Origin: Proteobacteria bacterium SG_bin4
GTDB taxonomy: Bacteria; Pseudomonadota; Gammaproteobacteria; Burkholderiales; Nitrosomonadaceae
DNA: 64,000 nucleotides
Assembly (NCBI GenBank): GCA_002083395.1
Contig: LWDH01000006.1
Coordinates: 29,037 to 93,036 of the forward strand
Reading direction: 5' to 3'
Every line of letters starts with the position of its first letter. Position 1 is the first letter of the stretch. Position numbers and translations under genes: made by a program. Positions 18,161 to 27,887 of this stretch are shown piece after piece. The notes under the pieces were generated by a model that had not been told where the DNA came from, ran no database searches, and saw nothing but the letters and a program-made list of their open reading frames with translations.

Positions 18161-18844
18161 TCACGGCTGCGTTCGTGACAGGCATAACTTAGTGTGATTA
18201 TGAAATAAATCGCCGGAGAGTCCCAATATTTCCGCTTCGTTCTGACAAATTTGCATTTTTGAGTGATTCAGAGCGGTTCCTTCGAGACGCGCCGGTAACG
18301 GTTGAGCGCGGCTGATTGGAGTGGCAGCTTGCTTGTACGCAAGTGATTCAACTTCCAATCGCACCGGTGCTGTGCCGGCCGAGCCAAAATTAAGTTCCAT
18401 TGCAGCATGCTTGGATAAATTGATCACTCGATTGCCACCGCCACCCCAGCGATCGTTAATTCTGACAATGACTTGATCATTCGATTGTAAGTTTGTAACG
18501 CGCACCCGGCTGCCAAGCGGGATGGTTTTGTGCGCCGCTGTTAATAGCTCTGGATCGTAGGGTTCACCGCTGGCAGTATAACGTCCTTTCATTTCAGCGG
18601 CGTATATCGTCGCTGTTCCGGTTTCCGCAGGCCAAGATACTGTTTCCAGGCTATGAATTTGCCTATCCGATGGCGTCGTAATGTTTTCTGTGACAGATTG
18701 AGCTGTGTGCTCGTTTGTATTAATTCTGGTTGATGCTGCCATTAATTCAACTGTGACTATCACTCCGCTTGCTAGAGCAGTTAGTACTGTATTTTTATGC
18801 GGCATTTTATCAATCGTTATGTCTTCCTGAATTCTGACATGCAT
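18161..18844 (-). CDS. RlpA-like septal ring lytic transglycosylase family protein
   Basis: 227 residues. A hydrophobic N-terminal segment (about 20-37) suggests export. The double-psi beta-barrel of RlpA is visible at about 88-175: TATIYAAEMKGRYTASGEPYDP, then LTAAHKTIPLGSRVRVTNL, then RINDRWGGGGNRVINLSKHAA. RlpA enzymes cut peptide-free glycan strands at the division septum. The key Asp and His of the family are kept in INDRW and AAHKT. There is no SPOR domain at the C-terminus, so binding to naked septal glycan is not supported. The first in-frame ATG is used. Confidence 0.85.
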   Translation of the reverse strand: MHVRIQEDITIDKMPHKNTVLTALASGVIVTVELMAASTRINTNEHTAQSVTENITTPSDRQIHSLETVSWPAETGTATIYAAEMKGRYTASGEPYDPELLTAAHKTIPLGSRVRVTNLQSNDQVIVRINDRWGGGGNRVINLSKHAAMELNFGSAGTAPVRLEVESLAYKQAATPISRAQPLPARLEGTALNHSKMQICQNEAEILGLSGDLFHNHTKLCLSRTQP

Positions 18845-19010
18845 CTTAGCATCTATTGCAGCAAGCGAAAATCCGTTGTTTTTACAGAAAGAAATGTGTC
18901 AATAAGGCATTACATTAAGATTGATAATTAACCATATGATTTTCTCGAGGAACGATCCTTGAACTGCGCTTATCCAAACTTATGGAAAGAAGTCGATCAA
19001 AGGGTGCTGG

Positions 19011-20120
19011 TTAGAATTTGGCGCCTGTTCCAATCAATTCCCCTGAGGTAATTTTGTATGAAAAATTTTCGGGATCCAAACTATCGATAGGATGACCGTC
19101 AATCTCGGCGTAGGGGTACATAAAGAAAGGTATTTTTCCGGCATTCGGTGGACTCAAAGTCAAATCGTCGGCATGGTTGTAAGTTAGCCAGTTCATTTCC
19201 CAACTACCAAAGAATTGCTCTTTTAATCGTGCGATTTTTGGATCATCCAACGCGATATCTTCCAGTTTTGAGACTTGCAGAATATCGGCCGGATTAACCG
19301 GTATCCAGCCCCGGCCTGCCAAGAAAAACTCAGCCCGGCAATGTTGCGAGTGGCTGATGTCGCCATACTCACCGATACTGGGGTGCAATTTGGATTCACT
19401 AATACGAATACCGTACTGGTTGCGAGCAGGAATATTGGCAGCTTTTGCAAGTGCGACGAATAATGAATTGATATCCACGCATTTTCCGCTCAGTTCATTT
19501 TTTTCCAGCATGGATTTAACATTGCCTTGGCCTCGACCGCGCGTGCCTTCATCGTATTGCGCATTATTAATTACCCAATCGTAAATAGCTCTTGCTTGTT
19601 CCAACGGTGTATCTGCTTTTTTATCCCGGATAATGGCATGAACAGTTTCTCGCACAATGCCATTGGTCGGTTTCAAATGAGTCGGATTAATATAATTTCT
19701 GATACTGGCGGGCAAAGCCGCATGCTTACTGGCGTGATAATAAGTCGGATCAATGGCGTGATGCGATGTTTTAACGATGCAGCTGACGGTGACATGGCGC
19801 TGATCACTCTTTTGTTTTCCGTGCCATTCCGCTTTAAAGACAGGGAAGCGGCTTGTCCCCACGGTTGCAAATGTTGCTTTGGTGGCATTACCATGCCAAT
19901 TGCTGCCTTGCGTAAATTGAAAAACGGATTCATTAGTATCGGGTAGCGGCAGCCACAAGTGAGCGGATTTCCCTTTGGAGGGCAAATCAACTTGATAGGT
20001 TAACCGATAGCTGGTCCAGTTGCTGAAATCCGATGAGAGCAGCTGCGAAGCCATTGAGGTTGAAACCGGGAGATAAAGTGCACTTGATCCAATGAGTTTA
20101 ATAAATTCCCTGCGTTTCAT
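19011..20120 (-). CDS. Exported transglutaminase-like cysteine protein
   Basis: 369 residues. The N-terminus MKRREFIKLIGSSALYLP has a twin-arginine-type signal, so export of a folded protein is likely. The transglutaminase-like core has the triad Cys214 (GKCVDINSLF), His260 (SQHCRAEFF) and Asp279 (NPADI) in the correct order and spacing. Related bacterial proteins act as proteases or amidases; none has a firm substrate. The ATG lies behind CTGAAGGAAGCC, a good ribosome site. It is divergent from the carboxylesterase gene. Confidence 0.85.
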   Translation of the reverse strand: MKRREFIKLIGSSALYLPVSTSMASQLLSSDFSNWTSYRLTYQVDLPSKGKSAHLWLPLPDTNESVFQFTQGSNWHGNATKATFATVGTSRFPVFKAEWHGKQKSDQRHVTVSCIVKTSHHAIDPTYYHASKHAALPASIRNYINPTHLKPTNGIVRETVHAIIRDKKADTPLEQARAIYDWVINNAQYDEGTRGRGQGNVKSMLEKNELSGKCVDINSLFVALAKAANIPARNQYGIRISESKLHPSIGEYGDISHSQHCRAEFFLAGRGWIPVNPADILQVSKLEDIALDDPKIARLKEQFFGSWEMNWLTYNHADDLTLSPPNAGKIPFFMYPYAEIDGHPIDSLDPENFSYKITSGELIGTGAKF

Positions 20121-20206
20121 GGCTTCCTTCAGAATTGAGTTTTAAAATGCCGCTGATTCTATCCGATCAATTTTTTATGTCAATGTAAAGCAAAACACCT
20201 TATTTT

Positions 20207-20893
20207 ATGATCTCTGATCCGACTCAATTATTACCGGTTATTGAAATTGAAACCGGCTTTTCACAACCGGCTTATACAATCATTTGGTTGCACGGACTGG
20301 GTGCGGATGGCAACGATTTTGTGCCAATAGTGGGAGAACTGGATGTACCTTCGCAAGTATCGATTCGATTTGTTTTCCCACATGCACCGGAGCGGCCTGT
20401 CAGCATCAATAACGGCTATGTGATGCATGCTTGGTATGATATTTATCATGCCGTAATTGATCGGCAACAAGATGAAATTGGAATTCGCGCATCACAAAAA
20501 GCCATTGATCGGCTAATTCAACGCGAGATCGAGCGTGGAATACCTTCGAAAAATATTATTGTGGCGGGATTTTCTCAGGGAGGCGCAATGGCTTTGCAAG
20601 TCGGATTGCGTCAGACTCTTCCATTGGCGGGAATCATCGCGCTGTCCTGTTATTTACCTCTTGCGGAAACGCTTGATACGGAAGCAAGCGATGCAAACGC
20701 TACAATTCCGATTTTGATGATGCATGGCACCTATGATCCAATCGTGCCGCTTCCTTTCGCCATTTCTTCCAGGGAAAAATTGTTATCCGCAAAATATTCC
20801 TTGCAATGGTATGAATATCCAATGGCTCACTCGGTATGTGCCGAAGAAGTTGCTGATATCAGTCGCTGGCTGCAAGGAAGATTGATTAAGTGA
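20207..20893 (+). CDS. Carboxylesterase / phospholipase-family serine hydrolase
   Basis: 228 residues, cytoplasmic. It is an alpha/beta hydrolase of the acyl-protein-thioesterase/carboxylesterase group: oxyanion loop WLHGLGADGNDF (27-38), nucleophile elbow GFSQGG with Ser123, then Asp177 (GTYDPIVP) and His208 (MAHSV) complete the triad. Length is typical. It probably hydrolyses short-chain esters or lysophospholipids, but the natural substrate is unknown. The gene is solitary, convergent with the exopolysaccharide pair. Confidence 0.88.
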   Translation: MISDPTQLLPVIEIETGFSQPAYTIIWLHGLGADGNDFVPIVGELDVPSQVSIRFVFPHAPERPVSINNGYVMHAWYDIYHAVIDRQQDEIGIRASQKAIDRLIQREIERGIPSKNIIVAGFSQGGAMALQVGLRQTLPLAGIIALSCYLPLAETLDTEASDANATIPILMMHGTYDPIVPLPFAISSREKLLSAKYSLQWYEYPMAHSVCAEEVADISRWLQGRLIK

Positions 20894-20948
20894 AGCTATA
20901 CGAAGTTGTTCATAATGATTTTAAATTGACTTCAGTTATAGAAAATGC

Positions 20949-22394
20949 TTAATACGCATTATCTTTTTTGAATACGACGAGGACGGTTTTGAAGATGATC
21001 CAGAGGTCGAGCCAGATGGACCAGTGCTTGAGGTAATAGAGGTCGTGTTCGATGCGGGCTTTCATTTTTTCGAGGGTTTCGGTTTCGCCGCGCCAGCCGT
21101 TGACTTGCGCCCATCCGGTGATGCCGGGTTTGGCTTTGTGGCGCAGCATGTAGCCTTTGATGAGTTTGCGGTAGAGCTCGTTATGCGCGACGGCATGGGG
21201 GCGGGGGCCGACGATGCTCATTTTGCCTTCGAGCACGTTAAAGAATTGCGGCAGTTCATCCAATGAAGTGCGTCGCAGAAAACCGCCGATTCTGGTGAGC
21301 CGTTGGTCGTTTTGTTTGGCTTGCTGGATGTTGGCGCCGTCTTCGGTGACGGTCATGGAGCGGAATTTGTAAACAATGATTTCTTCGCCATTCAAACCGT
21401 AGCGGCGTTGCTTAAAGATAACCGGGCCGGGAGAGGTGAATTTCACCGCCAGGGCAATGCACAGCATGACCGGGGATATCAGAATCAGGATCAGCAGCGC
21501 CAGTATAAAATCGCTGGCATTTTTGACCACGCCGTCGATGCCGGTGAACGGCGATTCGTTCATGGCAACCACCGGAAGATCGCCGATATATTCGAAGCGC
21601 GCTTGCATCAAATCGAAGATATAAATATCCGGCAGGAAATAGATCGACGTGGTGGTATCCGGCAGTTCATCCATCAGTTTCTGGATGCGCGGTTGCGATG
21701 CCATCGGCAGGCTGATGAACACCATCTCGATATTATGTTTTTGAACGTAGGGCACGACATCGTTTAATCCACCCAGCCGCGAACCGAAGCTGTCCGGCCG
21801 GGTAACCGGACCGGCCGATTGCAGATCCGCCGCTTCATCGGCGTGAGACCCTGCAATACCGGCGATCCGTGAACTGCTGCGCTCGTCAAAGAAGCCTTGA
21901 TAGTTGATCAGCAAGAAAGGCAGATCCGCGATGTGCTTGATGAATTGCAGACTGGTTTCGTTCGCGCCGATAACGACTGCCGATCGCAATTCGCCTTTGT
22001 TGTAGAGGTTGGTGACGATGCTGCGCACGGTCAGATGGCTGATAATCAGCATCAGCGGCGTGACGGCAAACCAGGTCAATAACACCTGCTTGGAGAACTG
22101 GTTGTGAAACTTGGTGGCGTAACCGAGAAATATCAAAATGGCGACAATCACCAGCCAACCCATGATGGTATCGCGCACATACGCAAGCAGCCGCCCTTTG
22201 CGCCAATTGCGGTAAATCAGAATACGCTCGTAAATATAGGTGGACACAAAGAAGGTGATGATCACCAGCACCAGGTAATAGCTGGTAAAGTCTTCGTGAT
22301 ACATCCAGGTGGTTAATATCAGCATGCTCCAGATAATGAAAGGATCGAGCAAATGCTTGAAAAAAGCGACGATAGGTAAATCGTTGACTGTCAT
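20949..22394 (-). CDS. Undecaprenyl-phosphate glucose phosphotransferase (WcaJ/EpsB-like)
   Basis: 481 residues. Four or five N-terminal helices (about 10-125) and a CoA-binding-like domain precede a last helix near 285-310 and the bacterial sugar transferase domain. Its signatures are FTSPGPVIFKQRRYG, VYKFRSM, LRRTSLDELPQFFNVL and SIVGPRPHA. It loads the first sugar phosphate on the lipid carrier for exopolysaccharide. The start overlaps the EpsL-like stop by four bases (ATGA). A Ser/Ala/Asp-rich stretch around residues 180-205 looks like an extra linker against relatives. Confidence 0.92.
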   Translation of the reverse strand: MTVNDLPIVAFFKHLLDPFIIWSMLILTTWMYHEDFTSYYLVLVIITFFVSTYIYERILIYRNWRKGRLLAYVRDTIMGWLVIVAILIFLGYATKFHNQFSKQVLLTWFAVTPLMLIISHLTVRSIVTNLYNKGELRSAVVIGANETSLQFIKHIADLPFLLINYQGFFDERSSSRIAGIAGSHADEAADLQSAGPVTRPDSFGSRLGGLNDVVPYVQKHNIEMVFISLPMASQPRIQKLMDELPDTTTSIYFLPDIYIFDLMQARFEYIGDLPVVAMNESPFTGIDGVVKNASDFILALLILILISPVMLCIALAVKFTSPGPVIFKQRRYGLNGEEIIVYKFRSMTVTEDGANIQQAKQNDQRLTRIGGFLRRTSLDELPQFFNVLEGKMSIVGPRPHAVAHNELYRKLIKGYMLRHKAKPGITGWAQVNGWRGETETLEKMKARIEHDLYYLKHWSIWLDLWIIFKTVLVVFKKDNAY

Positions 22395-23698
22395 TGTCTT
22401 CCGTAAGTATATTGCACACCGAGGGTGGCGCCATTGGCGTTAAATCCGCCCAACGCCTGATCGGTTTTTAAATCCATGTGATACGCCGTGGCCGTCAGTT
22501 GCAATCCGCGGTAAGGCACGTAGGTGAGCCGCATGGTTGCATTGCGTATGGTATTGTTAATACCGAGCGGCAACGCGCTATCGGTTAAAAGCACAAAATT
22601 ATTAAAATCCCGTGTCTCATAAGAGAAATCCCCCTCCAATCTGACTTTGCGCGAGATATTCCACGAAGGGATAACGCTGACGCCGGTATTAAGGCTATAA
22701 CTTGCGGTCAGTGCTTGCAAAGCGCCGGTTTCGCGCCAGCCGTTGACTGTCAATCCAATTTTTTCCGTTGGCTGCCATTGATAAGCCAGCCGGGCGTTAA
22801 AGCCGCTGAAATTCCGTTCCGAGAAACTGGCGTTGGTGCGTTCCACCCATCCACCACGCCAAGTGAAATTGGATTTTCCTGTAACCGCCCAAACCACCCG
22901 GCTCATGACTTCTTTTTGATCATAGCTGTTGTCTCTGGCAAAACCATCCGGCCCCAACACGCGCACCGGAAAATCACCGATGGCGTAACGAAAGTCGATA
23001 CCGACGGTATTGCGATGCGCGGTTATGTAATCAATACCGCCTTCAAATCGATCCTCAGTCCGGTTAAGAAAACGGAATACGTTACTGGCACTATCGCTGC
23101 CGGTACTCAGATCATAGCGTAAATAATCGGCGGTCAAGCGCCAGCTCGGATGGAAGCGCCATGCGCCATTGAAAAACGCCGTTTGTTCGGTACGGATGTT
23201 TTTTAACCCCGGTTGAAACAAAAATGGCGCTAACGATTGTACATAGCTGGCGCCCATATTACCTTCCAGCCGGTTGCCGAGATACCAGTTCCAATTGCCG
23301 TTGAAACTTTTCAGATCATTGTTCATTTGGCTGAATCGTTCAAAGCGCGTATGCGTAAAATTCGCATTGGCGGTTAAGCGCTGCCGGCTGATTTGCTTCT
23401 CAAACATCATCCCGCCGGTTAGGCGATGGGATATGTCAGACAGATTTCGCGTCCCCAGCAATGGCTCGGGATCGACTCTGTCGCGAATACGCAACATGTT
23501 GTCATCGGCAGTGAAAGTGTAATTGCCATAAGGTTTGAATACCCGGCCTATCACCGAAGCAGAAGCCATCGAACTAGAGAGCAGCACAAGAGATGAACAC
23601 AATAGGCATAAACCAATGAACCGCAGAGCGCAAACCGGACCGCGCTTAAAATACCGTTGCATGAATCTGGAATGGGTTTCTATAAATGAGTACCTCAT
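22391..23698 (-). CDS. EpsL-like outer-membrane beta-barrel protein for exopolysaccharide
   Basis: 435 residues. A hydrophobic N-terminal region (about 22-47) is the export signal; the mature protein begins near VIGRVFKPYGNYTFTADDN. The rest is made of alternating strands rich in aromatic and Arg residues, ending in a Tyr-rich strand with terminal YTYGRQ, as expected for a barrel of about 16-18 strands. It resembles the EpsL proteins linked to exosortase-type polysaccharide clusters in betaproteobacteria. It probably helps secrete the polymer whose synthesis the overlapping downstream gene starts. Several Met codons near the N-terminus make the exact start uncertain. Confidence 0.8.
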   Translation of the reverse strand: MRYSFIETHSRFMQRYFKRGPVCALRFIGLCLLCSSLVLLSSSMASASVIGRVFKPYGNYTFTADDNMLRIRDRVDPEPLLGTRNLSDISHRLTGGMMFEKQISRQRLTANANFTHTRFERFSQMNNDLKSFNGNWNWYLGNRLEGNMGASYVQSLAPFLFQPGLKNIRTEQTAFFNGAWRFHPSWRLTADYLRYDLSTGSDSASNVFRFLNRTEDRFEGGIDYITAHRNTVGIDFRYAIGDFPVRVLGPDGFARDNSYDQKEVMSRVVWAVTGKSNFTWRGGWVERTNASFSERNFSGFNARLAYQWQPTEKIGLTVNGWRETGALQALTASYSLNTGVSVIPSWNISRKVRLEGDFSYETRDFNNFVLLTDSALPLGINNTIRNATMRLTYVPYRGLQLTATAYHMDLKTDQALGGFNANGATLGVQYTYGRQ

Positions 23699-24118
23699 GG
23701 GTTGGATCTCAGAACTTTCCGTAATCGGATATCAGTGATTCTCGACAGAGCATACCGCTTTTGCTTGACATGTTCTCATAAAACTATTTTATACCAACAC
23801 TTTTTGCACCTTCTGCCCATCCCTTTCGTCTTACTTACAACAGTTTTTCATTGTAATCGCATCGTTACTTTGCCAACATGATCTTTTTGAGCTAATTGGG
23901 ATATTTAAATGTGCTTACGCAAAATCCAGGAAAATTTTACGACAGAAAGCATGAAATCTTAATTTGCAATAGGAAGGGATATCGCACAGTATTTAGACGA
24001 TGAAATGGATTAGATTTTCGATAACGATCATTTTGAAATGAGGTGTTATTTCATGCACTGGAATTCTAGGTCGAGAGTGTTCTCAAATAACAATTTAAAC
24101 TGATGCAAGGAGAAACCG
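23699..24118. other. 420-bp divergent intergenic region
   Basis: The region lies between the exopolysaccharide pair (minus) and the hybrid kinase (plus). No gene is seen. It holds one promoter-like pair (listed separately) and the ribosome site GCAAGGAGAAACC just before 24119. A short inverted pair GAGAGTGTTCTC near 24072 could be an operator half-site arrangement but is too short to claim. Confidence 0.4.
23765..23792 (+). promoter_or_regulatory. Candidate sigma-70 promoter upstream of the hybrid kinase
   Basis: A perfect TTGACA at 23765-23770 is followed after 16 bases by TTTTAT (4 of 6 matches to the -10 consensus). It points towards the kinase at 24119 and would leave a leader of about 320 bases. 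The long leader and weak -10 keep confidence low. Confidence 0.3.
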
Positions 24119-27100
24119 ATGAAATTCACTTCGCTTACTCAGCGCTTCGCCGTCTGGTTTACCCTTGTTTCTTTATTACCCATATTACTGATTGGCAACA
24201 GCTTGTTGCATACGTTTGAAGCTGAAATCAAGAAAACGGCAATCGGCAGTGTTTCGGCTATTGCCGACAAAAAAGTCGAGCAGATCGATAGTTATTTGCA
24301 GGAGCGTTTGCTTGACGCGAGCTTACTGCGTGATGCAAGTACGACTTATGACGCAATGATAGAGCTTTCAAGAATATTTTATGAAAGCGGGGTTAATTCG
24401 GATGAATATCATCGATTGGACGCCAGCTACCGTGAAAACTTCCGGCGCTTTGTGCAAGAAGCAAAATATTACGATCTTTTTTTAATTTCATTAAAAGGCG
24501 ATATTGTTTATTCGGACGCGCATGAATCTGATTTTGCAACGAATTTATTCACGGGGCCTTATCGCAATACCGGTCTTGCAAAAGTGACGCGCCAAGCGCT
24601 GGATAATTTAGAAAGCGGCATTTCCGACTTTGAATATTATGAGCCTTCCCGTGGAGCGATAGCCGCCTTTGTTGCAACACCAATCATAGTATCCGGGGAA
24701 TTAAAGGGAGTGCTGGCATTACAAATCTATAGCGAACGGGTTTTTGCGGTGATTGCAAATAATGTGGGATTGAGCGATAGCGGTGAAACGCTGGTTGCCC
24801 GTTTAGAAGATAAGCATACAGCGCTCATTATGGCGCCATTGAAATATGATACTGCCGCGGCTTTGAAACGCACCATTCCTCTCAACAATTTACCGTCATC
24901 AACAGCGATACAACATGCATTAAGCGGTAATTCCGGTGGTGCAATTACCGTAGATTACCGGGGCAAAGAGGTTGTTGCAGCATGGCGCTATTTGCCAAGA
25001 ATGAAATGGGGAATTGTCGTTCATATCGATGTCGATGAAGCATTTGCTTCGGTTTATTCGGTTCATTATATGGGATTGATGCTGTTAGCTATCACATTGC
25101 TGGTCGCGTTGTTTGGTGCGGTGTTGTTTAACCGCCGGGTTGTAGATCCGCTGAAGCATTTGAACCAAAGCGCTTTGGATATTTCGGCAGGTAATTTTCA
25201 TCAGCGCGTTACGGTAGAAGGCTGGGATGAGATGCGGCAATTGGGTGAAACCTTCAATGTCATGGTGGAACGGTTAAACGCCAGCAATGTGGAACGTGAC
25301 AAGGCTGAAGATAATTTGCTGCAGTTGAATCAGGAATTGGAAGAACGGGTAACGACCCGAACGGCTGATTTGCAACGTGTCAATACCGCATTGGCAATCA
25401 AAGAAGAAGAAATGCGCTCCGTGGTGGAACATATGGTCGACTGCGTTGTGACCACCGACGAGCGAGGAACAATCCTTTCTGCGAATCCGGTGATGGAGAA
25501 ATTGTTCGGTTATAGTCACGATGAAATGATCGGGCAAAATATTGCGATCATCATGCCCGAACCTGATCGCAGTCAACACGAAAGCTACATGGAAAATTAT
25601 TGCAGAACCGGACACGGTCAGGAGTATGTCGGCCGCCCGTATCTTTCAGGTTCTCATGGGATCGGATTGGGGCGGGAAGTAGTGGGTGTCAACAAAAACG
25701 GAGAACGGTTGGAACTCTATCTGGCGGTCAGCGAATATTTCGTGTCCGGTAGAAGGCATTTCACTGGCGTGATGCGGGATATACGCGAGCACGTCCGTAT
25801 CATGCAAGACTTAAGACAAGCCCAGATTGATGCCGATCAAGCCAATAAGGCCAAATCAGCGTTCCTGGCAGCCATGAGCCATGAAATCAGAACGCCGATG
25901 AACGGCGTAATCGGCATGATTGACGTGTTGCGGCAAACCAGTCTCAGCGGTTATCAAATGGAAATGGCGAATTTGATCAGGGATTCCGCTTACGCATTGC
26001 TTGCCATCATCGAGGATATTCTGGATTTTTCCAAAATCGAGGCCGGCAAGCTGGAAATCGAGAAAATTCCTATGTCAATTGGCAGCATTGTCGAGAATGC
26101 TTGCGGCATGTTGGCGCATTTGGCTCTTAACAAGAAAGTCGAATTAACTTTGTTCATTGACCCCTCCATTCCTAAGAATGTGTTGGGTGACCCTCTGCGA
26201 TTGCGTCAAGTACTGGTTAATATCATTAATAATGCAATCAAATTTTCCAGCAAGCAGGAGAAGCAAGGCAAAGTTTCGGTACGGGTTCTATTGACGGAAT
26301 CCGACTCGGATAAAATTGTAGTGACGTTCCAAATTACCGACAACGGAATCGGTATGGATAAAGTGACACAGGAGAAGTTGTTCAAGTCCTTTTCGCAGGG
26401 AGATCCATCGACAACACGGCGATTTGGCGGAACCGGTCTTGGTTTAGCGATTTCTCATCATCTTGCTGAATTGATGGATGCGGAAATCACCGTTCACAGC
26501 GAACCGCAGCATGGTTCCGCTTTTATTATCCAAATGCCTTTTATTTCTTTGCCTGATGAACCTAGCGCTCTACAAGCCATTGAAGATCTCGCGGGGCTTA
26601 ATTGTTTGATTTTGGGGGATAATGAAGGTTTAACTAACGATTTGGCGGTTTATTTACAAAGTGCGGGCGCGGAAGTTATGCAATTGACCGATTTTTCGCA
26701 ATTGCATCAGTTGGTGCAGCGTTTAGCGCCAGGGCTTTGGCTTGTTGTGATCGATGCGGGGCAGCAAGGGCCATCGATTGACGAGCTTCGAGCCGCATTC
26801 AATAAGCGTTCGGAACAAATTAAAGCCACTGCGAGAAACGCGGAGGGCACATCAACCGCGTATATTGAACCCCGGTTTGTGGTGATCAAGCGCGGCCGCC
26901 GCCGGCAAGCGCGGATTGAAGATATTGATATTATTACGCTTGACGGTGATGTGATGTACCGCCAATCATTGTTGAGAGCGATGGCAATTGCTGCCGGAAG
27001 AATTGACGCACGTGAGGAAAAAATACCGGTAATCGATTCGTTTAAGCAAATGCCGGTTGCGATGTCACGTGAAGAAGCCTTACGCCAAGGTAAGTTAATT

Positions 27101-27865
27101 CTAGTTGCTGAAGACAATGAGATTAATCAGAAAGTTATCCGGCAGCAACTCAATCTGCTCGGTTATGCGGCTGATATTGCGAACGATGGCGTGGAAGCGT
27201 TGAAACGTTTGCAGCAATGTGATTACGGATTGCTACTGACAGATCTGCATATGCCTGAAATGGATGGAATCGACTTGACGAAAACGATTCGAATAGAGGA
27301 ATCCGGAAAGAAACATCTGCCAATTGTTGCATTGACAGCCAATGCGCTAAAAGGAGAAAAAGACCATTGCTTGAGCGTCGGCATGGATGACTACTTGAGT
27401 AAACCGGTGCAACTAGATGATTTGCGAATGTTATTGGAAAAGTATTTGCCGATTTCCAAGTCTGAGTCAGAAATGACGGCGCATGCCGGAATGATTGAAT
27501 CCGCCGATGGTGCATCCGTAACAGCATCGGTTGTGGATCTCGAAGTGTTAAGAAATCTGGTCGGCGATGATCCGATGACGATTCAGGAATTACTTTCGGA
27601 ATTTCGAAGTGACGCTGATAAGATCGCATCAGAAATGCAAGATGCATTTAAAGCTGGGCAATTTGCTAAGGCTGGATCGTTGGCGCATAAACTCAAATCA
27701 TCTTCGCGTTCGGTTGGTGCGCTAGCGTTGGGTAATGTGTGCGCGGAAATTGAACAAGCCGGAAAAAACAATGATGCTAAAGCACTAACAGAATTAATGC
27801 CGCAATTCAATGTGCATCTGGCGGCAGTTAAATCTTATTTAATAAGTAACGAAACTAAACTGTAG
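24119..27865 (+). CDS. Hybrid sensor histidine kinase with PAS, receiver and HPt domains
   Basis: 1248 residues. Order: helix 10-30, periplasmic Cache-like sensor (to about 315), helix 318-338, HAMP (340-392), coiled coil, PAS (432-560), HisKA with His588 (SHEIRTPMNG), ATPase domain with NIINNAIKF, DNGIGM and GGTGLGL, a divergent receiver-like segment (about 820-960), a full receiver with Asp1042 (LLTDLHMPEMDG) and an HPt domain with His1190 (AHKLKSSSRS). It can run an internal four-step phosphorelay. Output partner unknown; the next gene is convergent. The ribosome site AAGGAGA supports the start. Its position opposite the exopolysaccharide pair makes control of that pair possible but unproven. 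Confidence 0.93.
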   Translation: MKFTSLTQRFAVWFTLVSLLPILLIGNSLLHTFEAEIKKTAIGSVSAIADKKVEQIDSYLQERLLDASLLRDASTTYDAMIELSRIFYESGVNSDEYHRLDASYRENFRRFVQEAKYYDLFLISLKGDIVYSDAHESDFATNLFTGPYRNTGLAKVTRQALDNLESGISDFEYYEPSRGAIAAFVATPIIVSGELKGVLALQIYSERVFAVIANNVGLSDSGETLVARLEDKHTALIMAPLKYDTAAALKRTIPLNNLPSSTAIQHALSGNSGGAITVDYRGKEVVAAWRYLPRMKWGIVVHIDVDEAFASVYSVHYMGLMLLAITLLVALFGAVLFNRRVVDPLKHLNQSALDISAGNFHQRVTVEGWDEMRQLGETFNVMVERLNASNVERDKAEDNLLQLNQELEERVTTRTADLQRVNTALAIKEEEMRSVVEHMVDCVVTTDERGTILSANPVMEKLFGYSHDEMIGQNIAIIMPEPDRSQHESYMENYCRTGHGQEYVGRPYLSGSHGIGLGREVVGVNKNGERLELYLAVSEYFVSGRRHFTGVMRDIREHVRIMQDLRQAQIDADQANKAKSAFLAAMSHEIRTPMNGVIGMIDVLRQTSLSGYQMEMANLIRDSAYALLAIIEDILDFSKIEAGKLEIEKIPMSIGSIVENACGMLAHLALNKKVELTLFIDPSIPKNVLGDPLRLRQVLVNIINNAIKFSSKQEKQGKVSVRVLLTESDSDKIVVTFQITDNGIGMDKVTQEKLFKSFSQGDPSTTRRFGGTGLGLAISHHLAELMDAEITVHSEPQHGSAFIIQMPFISLPDEPSALQAIEDLAGLNCLILGDNEGLTNDLAVYLQSAGAEVMQLTDFSQLHQLVQRLAPGLWLVVIDAGQQGPSIDELRAAFNKRSEQIKATARNAEGTSTAYIEPRFVVIKRGRRRQARIEDIDIITLDGDVMYRQSLLRAMAIAAGRIDAREEKIPVIDSFKQMPVAMSREEALRQGKLILVAEDNEINQKVIRQQLNLLGYAADIANDGVEALKRLQQCDYGLLLTDLHMPEMDGIDLTKTIRIEESGKKHLPIVALTANALKGEKDHCLSVGMDDYLSKPVQLDDLRMLLEKYLPISKSESEMTAHAGMIESADGASVTASVVDLEVLRNLVGDDPMTIQELLSEFRSDADKIASEMQDAFKAGQFAKAGSLAHKLKSSSRSVGALALGNVCAEIEQAGKNNDAKALTELMPQFNVHLAAVKSYLISNETKL

Positions 27866-27887
27866 TGGAAATTGATTTCCGCGGAGT

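Noticed and set aside
21303..21767. Plus-strand open frame of 154 codons inside the WcaJ-like gene
   Set aside because: Antisense shadow of a conserved transferase domain; no ribosome site or recognisable fold.
21886..22434. 182-codon open frame overlapping the WcaJ-like gene in another minus frame
   Set aside because: Same-strand frame-shift shadow; Arg/His-rich composition typical of off-frame translation.
23790..23830. Possible sigma-54 promoter for the exopolysaccharide pair (GGGCAGAAGGTGCA on the minus strand)
   Set aside because: The GG and GC elements do not fall at the required spacing when aligned to the consensus.
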